From Halarcobacter bivalviorum (GTDB lineage Bacteria > Campylobacterota > Campylobacteria > Campylobacterales > Arcobacteraceae): a DNA stretch of 64,000 nt. This document shows, piece after piece, positions 1-11,997 of this stretch. The stretch's first letter is position 1. Each line of letters begins with the position of its first letter. Location of the stretch: positions 1,488,001-1,552,000 of the forward strand of contig NZ_CP031217.1 of the NCBI RefSeq assembly GCF_003346815.1, written 5' to 3'. The translations under genes were made by a program, and so were the position numbers. The notes beneath the pieces are model-generated. The model saw nothing but the letters and a program-made list of their open reading frames with translations. It made no database searches and was not told the origin of the DNA.

Positions 1-1
1 T

Positions 2-49
2 AAAAGTATGGCGAAGGATTTGGTTAAAAGGAATTTATTTTATGATTAA
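2..49 (+). CDS. 3' tail of an upstream gene (partial)
   Basis: The frame starting at base 2 is open for 15 codons and stops with TAA at 47-49, overlapping the secA start by 8 bases. The residues (ending KRNLFYD) are too few to identify. In related Campylobacterota the outer-membrane lipoprotein carrier lolA lies next to secA, so lolA is a possible but unproven identity. The overlap with secA suggests co-transcription. Confidence 0.35.
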   Translation, partial: KSMAKDLVKRNLFYD

Positions 50-2660
50 TGTTTTTTCAAAATTTTTTGGTACATCAAATGACAGAGAAGTAAAAAGATA
101 TAGAAAAAGAGCTGATCAAATCACTGCTTTAGAGGCTAAATATCAAGCAATGAGTGATGAAGAGCTACAAACTACTTTCAACAACTTAAAAGAACAAGTT
201 CAAAAAGAAGAATTAAAATTAGATGATGTTTTAAATGACTCTTTTGCAATCACAAGAGAAGCAAGTAGAAGAGTTTTAAAGATGAGACACCATGATGTTC
301 AGCTAATTGGTGGGATGGTTCTAAATGACGGTAGAATCGCAGAGATGAAGACAGGAGAAGGAAAAACTTTAGTTGCTTCATTACCTGTTGTTCTAAATGC
401 AATGACTGGAAAAGGAGTTCATGTTGTTACTGTAAATGATTACTTAGCAAGTAGAGATGCTTCTGAACTAGAACCTTTATACAACTTTTTAGGTTTTCAA
501 GTAGGTGCAATTACTGGTGATTTAAAAGATGATACCCTTAGAAAAGAGCAATACAGTGCAGATATCACATATGGAACAAACAATGAGTTTGGATTTGATT
601 ATTTAAGAGATAATATGCATTATGAACTTGAAGAAAAAGTTCAAAGAGAACACAATTTTGTTATTGTGGATGAAGTTGACTCAATTTTAATTGATGAAGC
701 AAGAACACCTCTTATTATTTCTGGTCCAACAAATCATAAAAGTGCAGATTATGTAAAATCAAATCAAATAGCATTACAACTAGAAAAAGGTGAATTAATT
801 GAGCCTAAAGATGCCTCTCAAAAGCCATACACTACTGGAGATTTTACAGTTGATGAAAAAAATAGATCTGTTTTATTAACAGAAGAAGGTATTGAAAAAG
901 CAGAGAAATTATTTGAAGTAGATAACTTATACTCTTTAGAAAATGCAATGTTATCACATAATCTAGACCAAGCTTTAAAAGCAAACTATATTTTTGTAAA
1001 AGATGTTGATTATGTAGTAAAAGATAATGAAGTTATTATTGTAGATGAATTTACAGGAAGATTAAGTGAAGGAAGAAGATTCTCTGAAGGATTACATCAA
1101 GCTTTAGAAGCAAAAGAAGGTGTTTCTATTCAAGAAGAGTCTCAAACACTTGCAGATATTACTTTCCAAAACTATTTTAGAATGTATAACAAACTAGCAG
1201 GTATGACAGGTACAGCGCAAACAGAAGCAACTGAATTTGCAGAAATTTATAACTTAGATGTTGTATCTATTCCTACAAATGTACCTATTCAAAGAATTGA
1301 TAAAAATGACTTAATCTATAAAAGTGAAGTAGAAAAATTTGATGCAGTTGCAAAAAAGATTAAAGAGTATCATGAAAAAGGTCAACCAGTACTTGTAGGT
1401 ACAGCTTCTATTGAAAAATCAGAGCATCTACATAGTCTGTTATCTAAATTAAAAATTCCTCATACAGTATTAAATGCAAAACAACACGAAAAAGAAGGAA
1501 AAATTATTGCAGATGCTGGACAAAAAGGTGCTGTAACTATTGCTACAAATATGGCTGGGCGTGGAGTTGATATTAAGTTAAATGAAGAGACTTTAGCCTT
1601 AGGTGGTTTAGCTATTATTGGAACAGAAAGACATGAATCAAGAAGAATTGATAACCAATTAAGAGGAAGATCAGGAAGACAAGGTGATGTTGGTGAGTCT
1701 CAATTTTATCTTTCATTAGAAGATAATCTTCTTAGAATTTTTGGAAGTGATAAGATTAAAGGTATCATGGAAAGAATTGGTATTGAAGAAGGTGAGCATA
1801 TTGAATCAAAAATGGTTACAAGAGCTGTTGAAAATGCTCAGAAAAAAGTTGAGGCAATGCACTTCGAAAGTAGAAAACACCTACTTGAGTATGATGATGT
1901 AGCAAATGAGCAAAGAAAAGTAATCTACTCATTTAGAAATGATTTACTAAATCCTGACTATGATATAAACTCAAAATTAGATGAAAATAGAGCTGAATAT
2001 ATTCAAAACCTTCTTATGCATGCAGAGATTATTGATGGTATGCCTTCTGAAGATTTCAACTATGAATATATTATTTCAAAATTCAAAGAAGAGCTTAACT
2101 TATTAGTAGAAAAAGAAGATATTCTTGCTGAAGATTACTCATCTTTAGAAGAGAAATTAATTTCTATTATAAAAGAAGTATATGAAAGAAAAATGAGTGT
2201 TGCTGCACCTGAACAAAAAAGTGAAATTGAAAGAATTCTTTATTTACAAATTTTAGATAAGGCTTGGAGAGAACACTTATACTCTATGGATACTCTTAAA
2301 ACAGGTATTGGACTTAGAGGTTATAACCAAAAAGATCCACTTGTTGAGTATAAAAAAGAGTCATATAATATGTTCATTGAATTAATTGGAAATATCAAAA
2401 ATGAAATTATAAAAGTTCTTTTTACAGTACAACTTCAAAGTAGAGATGATGCACAAAAAGAGCAAGAAGCACTTGAGAGAATGAAAGCACAAATGGAAGA
2501 AGCAAATGAAGGTGCTATTACAAATATAGAAGAGCAACAAATTCTTTCAAATGAAAAGAAAATTGCAAGAAATGAACCTTGTCCTTGTGGAAGTGGTAAA
2601 AAATATAAACATTGCCATGGAAAAAGTGGACCTAAAAGAGGTTTAGTGGCAGGAAACTAA
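42..2660 (+). CDS. secA: Preprotein translocase ATPase SecA
   Basis: SecA is the cytosolic motor that pushes unfolded preproteins through SecYEG with ATP. The 872-residue product has the full family length. Visible motifs are Walker A GEGKT at residues 105-109, the DEVD box at about 210-213, the [14 protein letters not shown] and [11 protein letters not shown] helicase motifs of the second nucleotide-binding fold, and a C-terminal zinc-binding SEC-C motif [14 protein letters not shown] at 847-860 that contacts SecB or lipid. The start is preceded by AAAAGGA. The next gene, a lipoprotein-release type permease, begins 2 bases after the stop, so export and lipoprotein sorting are probably co-expressed. 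Confidence 0.98.
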   Translation: MINVFSKFFGTSNDREVKRYRKRADQITALEAKYQAMSDEELQTTFNNLKEQVQKEELKLDDVLNDSFAITREASRRVLKMRHHDVQLIGGMVLNDGRIAEMKTGEGKTLVASLPVVLNAMTGKGVHVVTVNDYLASRDASELEPLYNFLGFQVGAITGDLKDDTLRKEQYSADITYGTNNEFGFDYLRDNMHYELEEKVQREHNFVIVDEVDSILIDEARTPLIISGPTNHKSADYVKSNQIALQLEKGELIEPKDASQKPYTTGDFTVDEKNRSVLLTEEGIEKAEKLFEVDNLYSLENAMLSHNLDQALKANYIFVKDVDYVVKDNEVIIVDEFTGRLSEGRRFSEGLHQALEAKEGVSIQEESQTLADITFQNYFRMYNKLAGMTGTAQTEATEFAEIYNLDVVSIPTNVPIQRIDKNDLIYKSEVEKFDAVAKKIKEYHEKGQPVLVGTASIEKSEHLHSLLSKLKIPHTVLNAKQHEKEGKIIADAGQKGAVTIATNMAGRGVDIKLNEETLALGGLAIIGTERHESRRIDNQLRGRSGRQGDVGESQFYLSLEDNLLRIFGSDKIKGIMERIGIEEGEHIESKMVTRAVENAQKKVEAMHFESRKHLLEYDDVANEQRKVIYSFRNDLLNPDYDINSKLDENRAEYIQNLLMHAEIIDGMPSEDFNYEYIISKFKEELNLLVEKEDILAEDYSSLEEKLISIIKEVYERKMSVAAPEQKSEIERILYLQILDKAWREHLYSMDTLKTGIGLRGYNQKDPLVEYKKESYNMFIELIGNIKNEIIKVLFTVQLQSRDDAQKEQEALERMKAQMEEANEGAITNIEEQQILSNEKKIARNEPCPCGSGKKYKHCHGKSGPKRGLVAGN

Positions 2661-2661
2661 T

Positions 2662-3867
2662 TTGAATAAAGAATTAGTAAATTTTATTGTCAAAAAATAT
2701 TTAAAATTTGACAAAAAAAATCCTTTTATATCAATAAGTGCTATTTTAGCATTTATTGGTGTTGCCATTGGGGTGATGGTTTTAATCATTACTATGGCCA
2801 TTATGAATGGTACTGCAAAAGAGTTTGAAAATAAACTTTTTACAATGAACTACCCTCTTTCTATCTATCCTAAGTTTCATAATAGTGTTAATCAAGAATT
2901 ACTTACTTCTTTAGAAAAAGAGTTTCCTAAACTAAAATTTTCTCCTTATTTAAGTTCTCAAGTTATTTTACAAAGTGGAGAGAGTATGAATGGAGGTATG
3001 ATTTTCGGAGTTGACCCAAAAAGAGAGGCTCCAATTAACTCTATTTATGAAAAAGCTGTTAAAAATTTAACTCTAAGTAAATATGATATTATAGTTGGAG
3101 ATGGAATTAGAGAAAATTTATATTTATCTTCAGGAGAGAAAGTAACTCTATATTTTACTTCACTAACTCCTACTGGCTTATCTATGATGCCTAAATTAAA
3201 AAGATTCACATATAAAAGCTCATTTAAATCAGGTCTTCATGCTTATGATAAAACTTATGTTTATACTTCAATTGAAGCTCTACAAACACTATTAAAAAAA
3301 CCTGCTACAATTTATGATGGAATTCATGTTTATTCTGATAATGCTATGAAAGATATTGTGGCTTTAAAAGAGTTCTTAGCTTTAAATGGTGCAGGAGTTG
3401 TTGGTTGGTGGCAACAAAATGGAAACTTTTTTGCAGCAATGGAAATGGAGAAAAAAGCTCTATTTATTGTATTAATGCTTATTATTTTAGTAGCTTCACT
3501 AAATATTATCTCTTCTTTACTTATGACAGTTATGAGTAGAAGAAAAGAGATTGCACTACTTTTATCTATGGGAGCTTCTACAAAAGAAGTTAAGAAAATA
3601 TTTTTAAAATTAGGTACTATTATCGGTTTTTCTGGTATTTTTGTAGGAATCTGTTTAGGTTTCTTAGGAATGTGGATTTTAGATACATTTGAAATAATCT
3701 CACTTCCAGCAGATGTTTATGGAACTTCAAAACTTCCTTTAGACCTATCAACTCTTGATTTTATTTCAATTGTTATTGGAGCTGCAATTATCGTACTAAT
3801 TTCATCATATTATCCAGCTAAAAAAGCTACAAATATTGATGTAATTGATGTATTAAGAAATGAGTAG
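2662..3867 (+). CDS. LolC/LolE-type (FtsX-like) ABC transporter permease
   Basis: This is a 401-residue membrane subunit of the MacB/FtsX/LolCE class. One transmembrane helix (about residues 22-48) is followed by a roughly 220-residue periplasmic domain and three helices near 265-290, 315-340 and 367-385. The motif MSRRKEIALLLSMGASTKEVKKIF is typical of the coupling region of this family. The likely role is release of lipoproteins from the inner membrane to LolA, but no LolD ATPase lies in the window. It starts with TTG behind AGGAAAC inside the secA 3' end, so it is translationally close to secA. Confidence 0.85.
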   Translation: MNKELVNFIVKKYLKFDKKNPFISISAILAFIGVAIGVMVLIITMAIMNGTAKEFENKLFTMNYPLSIYPKFHNSVNQELLTSLEKEFPKLKFSPYLSSQVILQSGESMNGGMIFGVDPKREAPINSIYEKAVKNLTLSKYDIIVGDGIRENLYLSSGEKVTLYFTSLTPTGLSMMPKLKRFTYKSSFKSGLHAYDKTYVYTSIEALQTLLKKPATIYDGIHVYSDNAMKDIVALKEFLALNGAGVVGWWQQNGNFFAAMEMEKKALFIVLMLIILVASLNIISSLLMTVMSRRKEIALLLSMGASTKEVKKIFLKLGTIIGFSGIFVGICLGFLGMWILDTFEIISLPADVYGTSKLPLDLSTLDFISIVIGAAIIVLISSYYPAKKATNIDVIDVLRNE

Positions 3868-3884
3868 AAAAACTTTTCTACTCA
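3861..3884. terminator. Bidirectional terminator shared by the LolC-like and AsmA-like genes
   Basis: TGAGTAGAAAA (3861-3871) is the exact reverse complement of TTTTCTACTCA (3874-3884). The two genes converge here. The TAG of the left gene (3865-3867) and the TAG of the right gene (read from 3880 to 3878) lie in opposite arms, and each strand carries an A-rich arm before a T-rich arm. Confidence 0.75.
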
Positions 3885-6787
3885 CTTATTGAATCATATA
3901 TTTTCTTTGGAGTTTCTATTAATCTTTTAAAGAAATTTACAGGTGCACTCACACCATCTTTAGTTAAGTTAGTTTTATATTTTGGATCTTCTAATGTTCC
4001 ATAAATCTCAACTTCTGTATCAACCCTTTTTTCATCACCTAAGAAAATATAATTAATCACTGGGATTCCCCCAACAATTCTAGAATAATCTTTTAAAAAG
4101 ATAAGTTTTAATTTTGAATCAATATTAGAACTAGCAAAATTTATATTTGCATAACCATCAAAATCAACACCATTTCCTTTAGTAAAAATTTTAAACATAT
4201 TTAAAGCTTTACTAGTGAAATCATAAGTGAAATCAACAGTTCCCTCTATTACTCTATACCCATTAACATTAAATCCACCATTTGTAGCCATTCCAACTAC
4301 TGATGGTATTGCAAGTAGTGGATTAATAAGAGCAGGCGAAGTATTTATAAGAATTAATAAATTATTTAAAATAGCTAAATCTTTAATTTTACTATCTTTT
4401 ATATAAGCTGTCCCATTTACTACATTATTTTTACCATGAGCAGAAATATTTACAGTACCACCACTAATTAAATCTTTATTTAATAAAGAGTTCAAAAACT
4501 TATCATTCATATTTTTGGCTTCTAGTTTCAAATTACCATTAAAATCCTGATTATATATAAAAGATGTATTTTTATATTTTAATTTAACATCTGTTTTAGA
4601 TTCTGCAAATATAAAGTTATAAGAAGTAGCTTTTATTACATAATCTTTATTTACAATAATATCAGAGTTCATTCCTTCAATATAGTATGATAAAGGAGTA
4701 TCCTTTTCTTTAATGACTTCATTTGTATCATAAACTAAATCATAATCTTTAAGATTAACTGATATTTTGTTTTTATTTATATCATAATCTAATTTTAGAT
4801 TATTGTCTGTGGACTTTATATTTACAACTTTATCTTTATAAGTACCTTCTAATTCTAGTTCTTCTACTTTTTGACCCTCTTTTGAAAAAGGTAATGATAG
4901 GTCAATAGCTTTTGCTTTAAAAAATATTCTTTCTTTATTTATATCTACTTTAGCCCAAGTTGCTTTATATATATTATCTTTATCTATTTTAATTTTAGAG
5001 TTTTTTAAATCTAATTTTATTTCAGGATAATCATCTTTTAACGTACCTTCTTTTTCATCTAAAACAATATCTATATTTGACAATTTAATTAAAGCAGGCT
5101 CATCTTTTTTTAAGATAATATCAATATCAGAGTCATTTGTTTTTATTTCAGTAAATTTATCTGTAATAACACCAACAGCTTCTAATTTAGTGATTTTTTC
5201 TGCATTTTTTTCAAAAGGAAAATCTAATCCTTCTACATTAGTTTTAAAAGTAATATCATTCTCTCCTTTGATATTAACCTCTAAATTACCTTTTTTAATA
5301 TTAATCTCTTTTAATAAATCAGAGTTTTCATAGAGTAAAGCTAACTCATCAACAGATAAAGAGAAAAGTTCATCTTTTATTAGAATTTTTGATTTTAAAC
5401 TTTTTAAATCAATTTTAGTCTCTTCTTTAAAACTAATCTCTAAAGGAATATGTTGTTTATTTAAATTTAAAATTGATTTATCCTCAGCTTTAAGATTAAA
5501 GTCTATTACATCAACAGAACCCTTTGCAGTTAAGGTATTAGTATCTATATCTAAATTTAAATTCCCTTCAATTAACTCTTTATGTTTTACTAAAGAGTCT
5601 TTTATATGAACCATATTATCTTTTAATACAACATTTGCACTTTTAGTAAAAAATTCAAAATCATTTAATTTTAAATTTGCATTATTTACAATAAACTTTC
5701 CATCTACTCTCATCTTCTTTGAAGCCAGATAAGGAATATTTAATACTAAAGAAGAGTCTGTTTTACCATCTATTTGTTTTAAAGGAAGTTTTATCTCATA
5801 AGCTTTTAAAATTTCTAAAATATCATCATTTAATATTGATTTAGTTTTTAAATCAACAATAACAGTACCTTTTTCCATACTTGTTAAATGAGGAATAGAT
5901 ACCCTACTTCCATAAAGCTCACTATTTCCATACATAGGCTTTTCTAAATCAAAAAACAAAGTATCATTTTTGTAATCAATTTTTAAGGTAGGAGTATTTA
6001 CAGTTTTTGCATCTGGATGAAATCTTATTTTTGCATTTTTGATAACTGCTTGACCTTTAATTGAATCTAAAATAGCCTCTTGTTTTTTTAAATCAATTTG
6101 ACCATATAGATAGTTTAAGTCTATATTTCCTTCTACATTGTCATACATCCAAGCTTCAGCAACTTCATCAAGTCTAAACATCTTTTTCAAGAATTTTAAA
6201 GATTTAATTGAATGAGTAGTATTTACATAAAAATCTAAAAGTTCTTCCGTTAAATTTAAATTTAATTCGCCATCCATATCATCTTTATTAAAGTAACCAA
6301 AGAACTTAATTGTTCCTTTAGAAGCATTAATTGTAGATTCACCATAAAGAGTAAGATTTAAATCTTTTGCATATATAGAATATATTTGCATTTGAAGCTC
6401 TTCATCTATAAACTTCAGATTTGCAGAAACATTAATATCTTTTGTATCTACATAAATCTCTTCATTATCAATTAAAATTGTAATTTCATTATTTTTTACT
6501 TTTAATCTTTCAATATCTATTTTTTCAAAATAGTCTAATATCTTTGGAACTTGTAAAAATCTCTTTTTAAGGTCCTCACTAGAGACTTCTTCTTTGCTCG
6601 AAATATAATCAAAAACCAATTCTTCAGCTTCTAAAATAAGTTTTTTATCATATTTTAAATACAATTTCGAAATTGAAAAATTACCCAATGAAAATGAATC
6701 AATCTTAATCCCAGAAAAAATGAGAAAAATGGAAAATAAAAAAAAGAGTAAGAGAGTTATTATAAGTAGTTTAATAACTTTTAGCAT
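3878..6787 (-). CDS. Large AsmA/YhdP-like envelope protein
   Basis: The 969-residue product has one N-terminal membrane helix (about residues 5-27) and a long periplasmic part made of repeated short beta-rich segments, with a conserved C-terminal region (GGTVNISAHGKNNVVNGTA..., then TDVEIYGTLEDPKY) like AsmA/YhdP/TamB-type proteins. Members bridge the inner and outer membranes and are implicated in phospholipid transport. The exact subfamily is uncertain. The start is set by the only methionine before the helix, with AAGGA 11 bases upstream. That 5' end lies inside the first codons of mltG on the other strand. Confidence 0.8.
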   Translation of the reverse strand: MLKVIKLLIITLLLFFLFSIFLIFSGIKIDSFSLGNFSISKLYLKYDKKLILEAEELVFDYISSKEEVSSEDLKKRFLQVPKILDYFEKIDIERLKVKNNEITILIDNEEIYVDTKDINVSANLKFIDEELQMQIYSIYAKDLNLTLYGESTINASKGTIKFFGYFNKDDMDGELNLNLTEELLDFYVNTTHSIKSLKFLKKMFRLDEVAEAWMYDNVEGNIDLNYLYGQIDLKKQEAILDSIKGQAVIKNAKIRFHPDAKTVNTPTLKIDYKNDTLFFDLEKPMYGNSELYGSRVSIPHLTSMEKGTVIVDLKTKSILNDDILEILKAYEIKLPLKQIDGKTDSSLVLNIPYLASKKMRVDGKFIVNNANLKLNDFEFFTKSANVVLKDNMVHIKDSLVKHKELIEGNLNLDIDTNTLTAKGSVDVIDFNLKAEDKSILNLNKQHIPLEISFKEETKIDLKSLKSKILIKDELFSLSVDELALLYENSDLLKEINIKKGNLEVNIKGENDITFKTNVEGLDFPFEKNAEKITKLEAVGVITDKFTEIKTNDSDIDIILKKDEPALIKLSNIDIVLDEKEGTLKDDYPEIKLDLKNSKIKIDKDNIYKATWAKVDINKERIFFKAKAIDLSLPFSKEGQKVEELELEGTYKDKVVNIKSTDNNLKLDYDINKNKISVNLKDYDLVYDTNEVIKEKDTPLSYYIEGMNSDIIVNKDYVIKATSYNFIFAESKTDVKLKYKNTSFIYNQDFNGNLKLEAKNMNDKFLNSLLNKDLISGGTVNISAHGKNNVVNGTAYIKDSKIKDLAILNNLLILINTSPALINPLLAIPSVVGMATNGGFNVNGYRVIEGTVDFTYDFTSKALNMFKIFTKGNGVDFDGYANINFASSNIDSKLKLIFLKDYSRIVGGIPVINYIFLGDEKRVDTEVEIYGTLEDPKYKTNLTKDGVSAPVNFFKRLIETPKKIYDSISE

Positions 6788-7829
6788 TATTGAGTTTGTC
6801 CTTATAGCAGCAATTACAGTACTATTTTATGTAAATATCCCGTTAACTTCAACGAAAGTATTATATATTCCTAAAGGTAGTACAAATAGTATTATAACAC
6901 ATTTAAACAAAACAGGTTATGAATTAAATAATATAGATAAATATATAATAAATTTTTTAGGTTACCCACAAAGTGGGTGGATTGATTTAAAAGCTCAATA
7001 TATGAAAAAAGCTGATTTTTTATATAAATTAACAACATCAAAAGCAGCATTAAAAACTATCACTTTAATCCCAGGTGAAACTTCATATGTCTTTTTAAAA
7101 GAGATTGCTGAAAAATTTAATCTTTCAGAAGATAAACTAAATAAAATCTATCAAGAGCATGCTTATAAAGCAGATGGTAATATCTTAGCAGAAACATACT
7201 CTTTACCATATGGAATGAAAGAAGACCATTTACTTTTCTATCTTTTTTCTAATACAAATAAACAGTATGAAGAGTTTTCTAAAAAAATCTTTGGATACTA
7301 CGATAAGAGAAAATGGTACTACTATATTATTATGGCTTCAATTATTCAAAAAGAAGCAGCAAGTGTAGATGAGATGCCTCTTGTATCAAGTGTTATTTAT
7401 AATAGATTAAGACGTGGTATGGCTTTACAAATGGATGGAACATTAAATTATGGAGAATATTCTCATGTTAAAGTAACTGCTCAAAGAATTAGAGAAGATA
7501 ATAGTTCATACAATACATATAAAAATAGAGGTCTTCCGGAGCATCCTGTTTGTGCAGTTAGCTTAAATGCAATAAAAGCTGCAATATTTCCAGTAAAGAG
7601 TGAATATTTATATTTTGTTAGAGATAATTCAACGGGATTACATAAGTTTACAAGCTCTTATCAAGAACACATAAAAAATATTAATGCTAATAGAGGTGTT
7701 GAAAAAACATACACTAAAGTAAAAAAAGTTGAAAATAAATATGATAAAGAAGCGAAGAAAATAATGAGTACAGATGTAACAAAACAGAACCCTTCTTCTA
7801 TCAAATCTTTATGGGATAATGTTAAATAG
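6720..7829 (+). CDS. mltG: Endolytic murein transglycosylase MltG
   Basis: MltG is an inner-membrane lytic transglycosylase that cuts nascent glycan strands and sets their length. An N-terminal membrane helix (about residues 13-38) is followed by a LysM-like region and the YceG domain. The catalytic glutamate is probably E212 in ASIIQKEAAS, and the family signatures SSVIYNRL and MQMDGTL-like ALQMDGTLNYG are present. The length of 369 is normal. Two ATGs are possible (6720 and 6729), neither with a strong Shine-Dalgarno. Bases 6720-6787 also encode the N-terminus of the AsmA-like protein on the other strand. Confidence 0.93.
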   Translation: MRKMENKKKSKRVIISSLITFSIIEFVLIAAITVLFYVNIPLTSTKVLYIPKGSTNSIITHLNKTGYELNNIDKYIINFLGYPQSGWIDLKAQYMKKADFLYKLTTSKAALKTITLIPGETSYVFLKEIAEKFNLSEDKLNKIYQEHAYKADGNILAETYSLPYGMKEDHLLFYLFSNTNKQYEEFSKKIFGYYDKRKWYYYIIMASIIQKEAASVDEMPLVSSVIYNRLRRGMALQMDGTLNYGEYSHVKVTAQRIREDNSSYNTYKNRGLPEHPVCAVSLNAIKAAIFPVKSEYLYFVRDNSTGLHKFTSSYQEHIKNINANRGVEKTYTKVKKVENKYDKEAKKIMSTDVTKQNPSSIKSLWDNVK

Positions 7830-7904
7830 TATGTGAAAATTTGAAACAATGAAAATTTCCTAAGTTTAGAAAGTAAAAAATTCATTTATCATAAATTTAA
7901 ATAG

Positions 7905-7913
7905 TGATATGAT
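7905..7913 (+). promoter_or_regulatory. Extended -10 promoter of icd
   Basis: TGA-TATGAT at 7905-7913 is an extended -10 element about 35 bases before the icd ATG (7948). No clear -35 is visible, as is common for Campylobacterota sigma-70 promoters. The expected start is near 7920, giving a leader of about 28 bases with AGGA. Confidence 0.6.
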
Positions 7914-7926
7914 GTTTCTACTTTAA

Positions 7927-10140
<2,214 letters not shown>

Positions 10141-10160
10141 TAAACCAATTCTTAAAAATT

Positions 10161-10191
10161 AAAAGGCAAGGCTTTGGCTTTGCCTTTTTTT
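10161..10191 (+). terminator. Intrinsic terminator of icd
   Basis: AAAGGCAA (10162-10169) pairs with TTGCCTTT (10180-10187) and the 3' arm runs into a tract of T. It lies 20 bases after the icd stop, so mdh is probably not mainly transcribed from the icd promoter. Confidence 0.85.
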
Positions 10192-10234
10192 ATACCCAAA
10201 AAGTTATAATCACAAAAAAGAAAAAGGAAATATC

Positions 10235-11176
10235 TTGGTTAATAAAAAAGTAAGTATTATTGGAGTTGGAAATGTAGGTTCAACTTTAGCATATGCTTTA
10301 GCAAATAAAGGTATTTGCTCTTCAATTGTACTAAAAGATATTCGTGAAAATATTGTTCAAGCTATGGCTTTAGATATTTCACAAAGTGCAAATGCTGCAA
10401 AATCTCATACTGTAGTTAAAGCTGCAAAAGATGGAAAAGATTTAGAAAATAGTGATGTAGTAGTTATTACTGCTGGTATTCCAAGAAAACCTGGAATGAG
10501 TAGAGATGATTTACTTCTTACAAATGCAAAGATAATGCAAAGTGTAATTGAAGATGTAAAGACTTATGCTTCAAATGCTATTGTAATTGTAGTATCAAAT
10601 CCTTTAGATGCAATGGTTTATACAGCACTTAAAACTTCAGGTTTTTCTTCAAATCAAATTGTAGGAATGGCTGGTATTTTAGATAGTGCAAGAATGTCTC
10701 ACTTTATTTTAGAAAAAGTTGGTTTTGGTGCAGGACAAATAGAATCTTCTGTAATGGGTGGACATGGAGACGATATGGTACCTCTTCCAAACTACTCTAC
10801 TGTTGCAGGTGTTGCTATTACAGAAATTCTTTCAAAAGAAGAGATAACTGAAATTGTTGAAAAAACAAAAAATGGTGGTCTTCAAATTGTAAAACTTCTT
10901 GAAACAGGTTCTGCATATTATGCTCCTGCCCATGCTACTTCACTTATGGTTGAAGCAATCTTAAATAATCAAAAGAAAATCTATCCTTGTTCTGTATATC
11001 TAAATGGAGAGTATGGATATAAAGATATTGTAACTGGAGTTCCTGTTATGCTTGGAAGTAAAGGAGTTGAAAAGATTTTTGAATTAGAGTTAAATGAGAT
11101 GCAAAAATCACTTTTTGATAACTCTGTAAAATCAGTACAAACTTTAGTAGATGTCTTAGAAGAAAAATTCTTTTAA
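10235..11176 (+). CDS. mdh: Malate dehydrogenase (LDH/MDH superfamily)
   Basis: The 313-residue enzyme interconverts malate and oxaloacetate with NAD. The Rossmann motif is GVGNVGSTLAYAL near residues 8-20. The catalytic pair is seen in VVVSNPLDAMVY and GMAGILDSARM, with the active-site histidine in VMGGHGDDMVPL. The substrate-loop sequence AGIPRKPGMSRDDLL has the Arg-Lys pattern of malate rather than lactate specificity. It starts with TTG, supported by AAGGAAATATC upstream. With icd upstream it supplies TCA-cycle steps. Confidence 0.95.
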   Translation: MVNKKVSIIGVGNVGSTLAYALANKGICSSIVLKDIRENIVQAMALDISQSANAAKSHTVVKAAKDGKDLENSDVVVITAGIPRKPGMSRDDLLLTNAKIMQSVIEDVKTYASNAIVIVVSNPLDAMVYTALKTSGFSSNQIVGMAGILDSARMSHFILEKVGFGAGQIESSVMGGHGDDMVPLPNYSTVAGVAITEILSKEEITEIVEKTKNGGLQIVKLLETGSAYYAPAHATSLMVEAILNNQKKIYPCSVYLNGEYGYKDIVTGVPVMLGSKGVEKIFELELNEMQKSLFDNSVKSVQTLVDVLEEKFF

Positions 11177-11189
11177 AAACACTATATTT

Positions 11190-11198
11190 TGATATACT
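11190..11198 (+). promoter_or_regulatory. Extended -10 promoter of the HMA-domain gene
   Basis: TGA-TATACT lies 28 bases before the ATG at 11226, in the 49-base gap after mdh. The predicted start is near 11205, leaving a short leader with AAAGG. Confidence 0.5.
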
Positions 11199-11225
11199 TG
11201 CAAAAAGTAAATAAAGGTTTACCAA

Positions 11226-11516
11226 ATGAAAAAAACAGTTGAAGTACACAATGTAAAATGTGGTGGTTGTGCAAATACTTTAATAAAAGGACTAGAAGAA
11301 GAGTTTGGAGAAGTTGAAGTAAATTTAGATGTTCATCCAAGACAAATTACTTTAGATATAAATGATGAAAAAATGCAAGAGTTAAAATTAAAACTTAGAA
11401 GTTTAGGTTATCCTCTAACAACAGATGAATTAAGTGGCTTTGAAAAGGCTGCAACTACTGCTAAAAGCTTTGTTTCTTGTGCAGTAGGTAAATTTAATGT
11501 AGCTACATCTAAATAG
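11226..11516 (+). CDS. Heavy-metal-associated (HMA) domain protein, CopZ-like
   Basis: A 96-residue cytoplasmic protein with an HMA fold over residues 1-70. The metal-binding CxxC sits in KCGGCANTL (residues 12-15 region), where classical copper chaperones have MxCxxC. The ~25-residue C-terminal tail carries one further cysteine (SFVSCAVGKF). It is probably a copper or other soft-metal chaperone. No metal-transport ATPase is adjacent, so the partner is unknown. Confidence 0.75.
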   Translation: MKKTVEVHNVKCGGCANTLIKGLEEEFGEVEVNLDVHPRQITLDINDEKMQELKLKLRSLGYPLTTDELSGFEKAATTAKSFVSCAVGKFNVATSK

Positions 11517-11589
11517 TCTATTTTCTAAAATATTAAACTAAATATTAATACAATCATAATAGAACATCTTTATAAAAAAGGAGTCTATT

Positions 11590-11970
11590 ATGATTACTCA
11601 TAAACATGGTCTTTCAATTGGTTTACAAAGAGTAGATAAAGAGTTTTATTTATATCTAAAGGCTATTGGAAAACTCACACACGAAGATTATCAAATTATT
11701 ACTCCAATGTTAGATAAAGCATTAAAAGAGATTAAAGAGCCAAAAATTAAAGCTTTATTCGATTGTAGTGAACTTGAAGGTTGGGAAATAAAAGCTGCTT
11801 GGGATGACTTAAAATTAGGTTTAAAGCATGGAAATGAATTTGATAAGATTGCAATTATTACAAATAAAAGCTGGCTTGAAATTGGAGCTAAAATATCTTC
11901 TTGGTTTATCTCAGGAGAGATAAAAACATTTAAAGCAGAAAAAGAAGCTTTATCTTGGTTAAATAAATAA
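11590..11970 (+). CDS. SpoIIAA-like (STAS/SEC14-type) protein
   Basis: This 126-residue soluble protein has the pattern of the SpoIIAA-like family: a mixed alpha/beta start (GLSIGLQRVDKEFYLYLKAIGKLTHEDYQ), a central KALFDCSELEGWEIKAAWDDLKLG segment and KIAIITNKSWLEIGAKISSWF. The family function is not settled; anion or lipid binding has been suggested for relatives. It has its own AGGAG ribosome site and ends in a terminator shared with sodB. Confidence 0.7.
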   Translation: MITHKHGLSIGLQRVDKEFYLYLKAIGKLTHEDYQIITPMLDKALKEIKEPKIKALFDCSELEGWEIKAAWDDLKLGLKHGNEFDKIAIITNKSWLEIGAKISSWFISGEIKTFKAEKEALSWLNK

Positions 11971-11993
11971 AAGAGGTAAAACCCTCTTTTATT
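11966..11993. terminator. Bidirectional terminator between the SpoIIAA-like gene and sodB
   Basis: AATAAAAGAGG (11966-11976) and CCTCTTTTATT (11983-11993) form a perfect 11-base-pair stem with loop TAAAAC. The left gene's stop is 11968-11970, inside the left arm. The sodB stop is 4 bases beyond the right arm. Confidence 0.88.
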
Positions 11994-11997
11994 ATAA

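Noticed and set aside
6662-6675. 14-base perfect palindrome CAATTTCGAAATTG upstream of mltG
   Set aside because: It is within the AsmA-like coding sequence and unrepeated. AT-rich palindromes of this size are expected by chance, though a role in the mltG promoter is not excluded.
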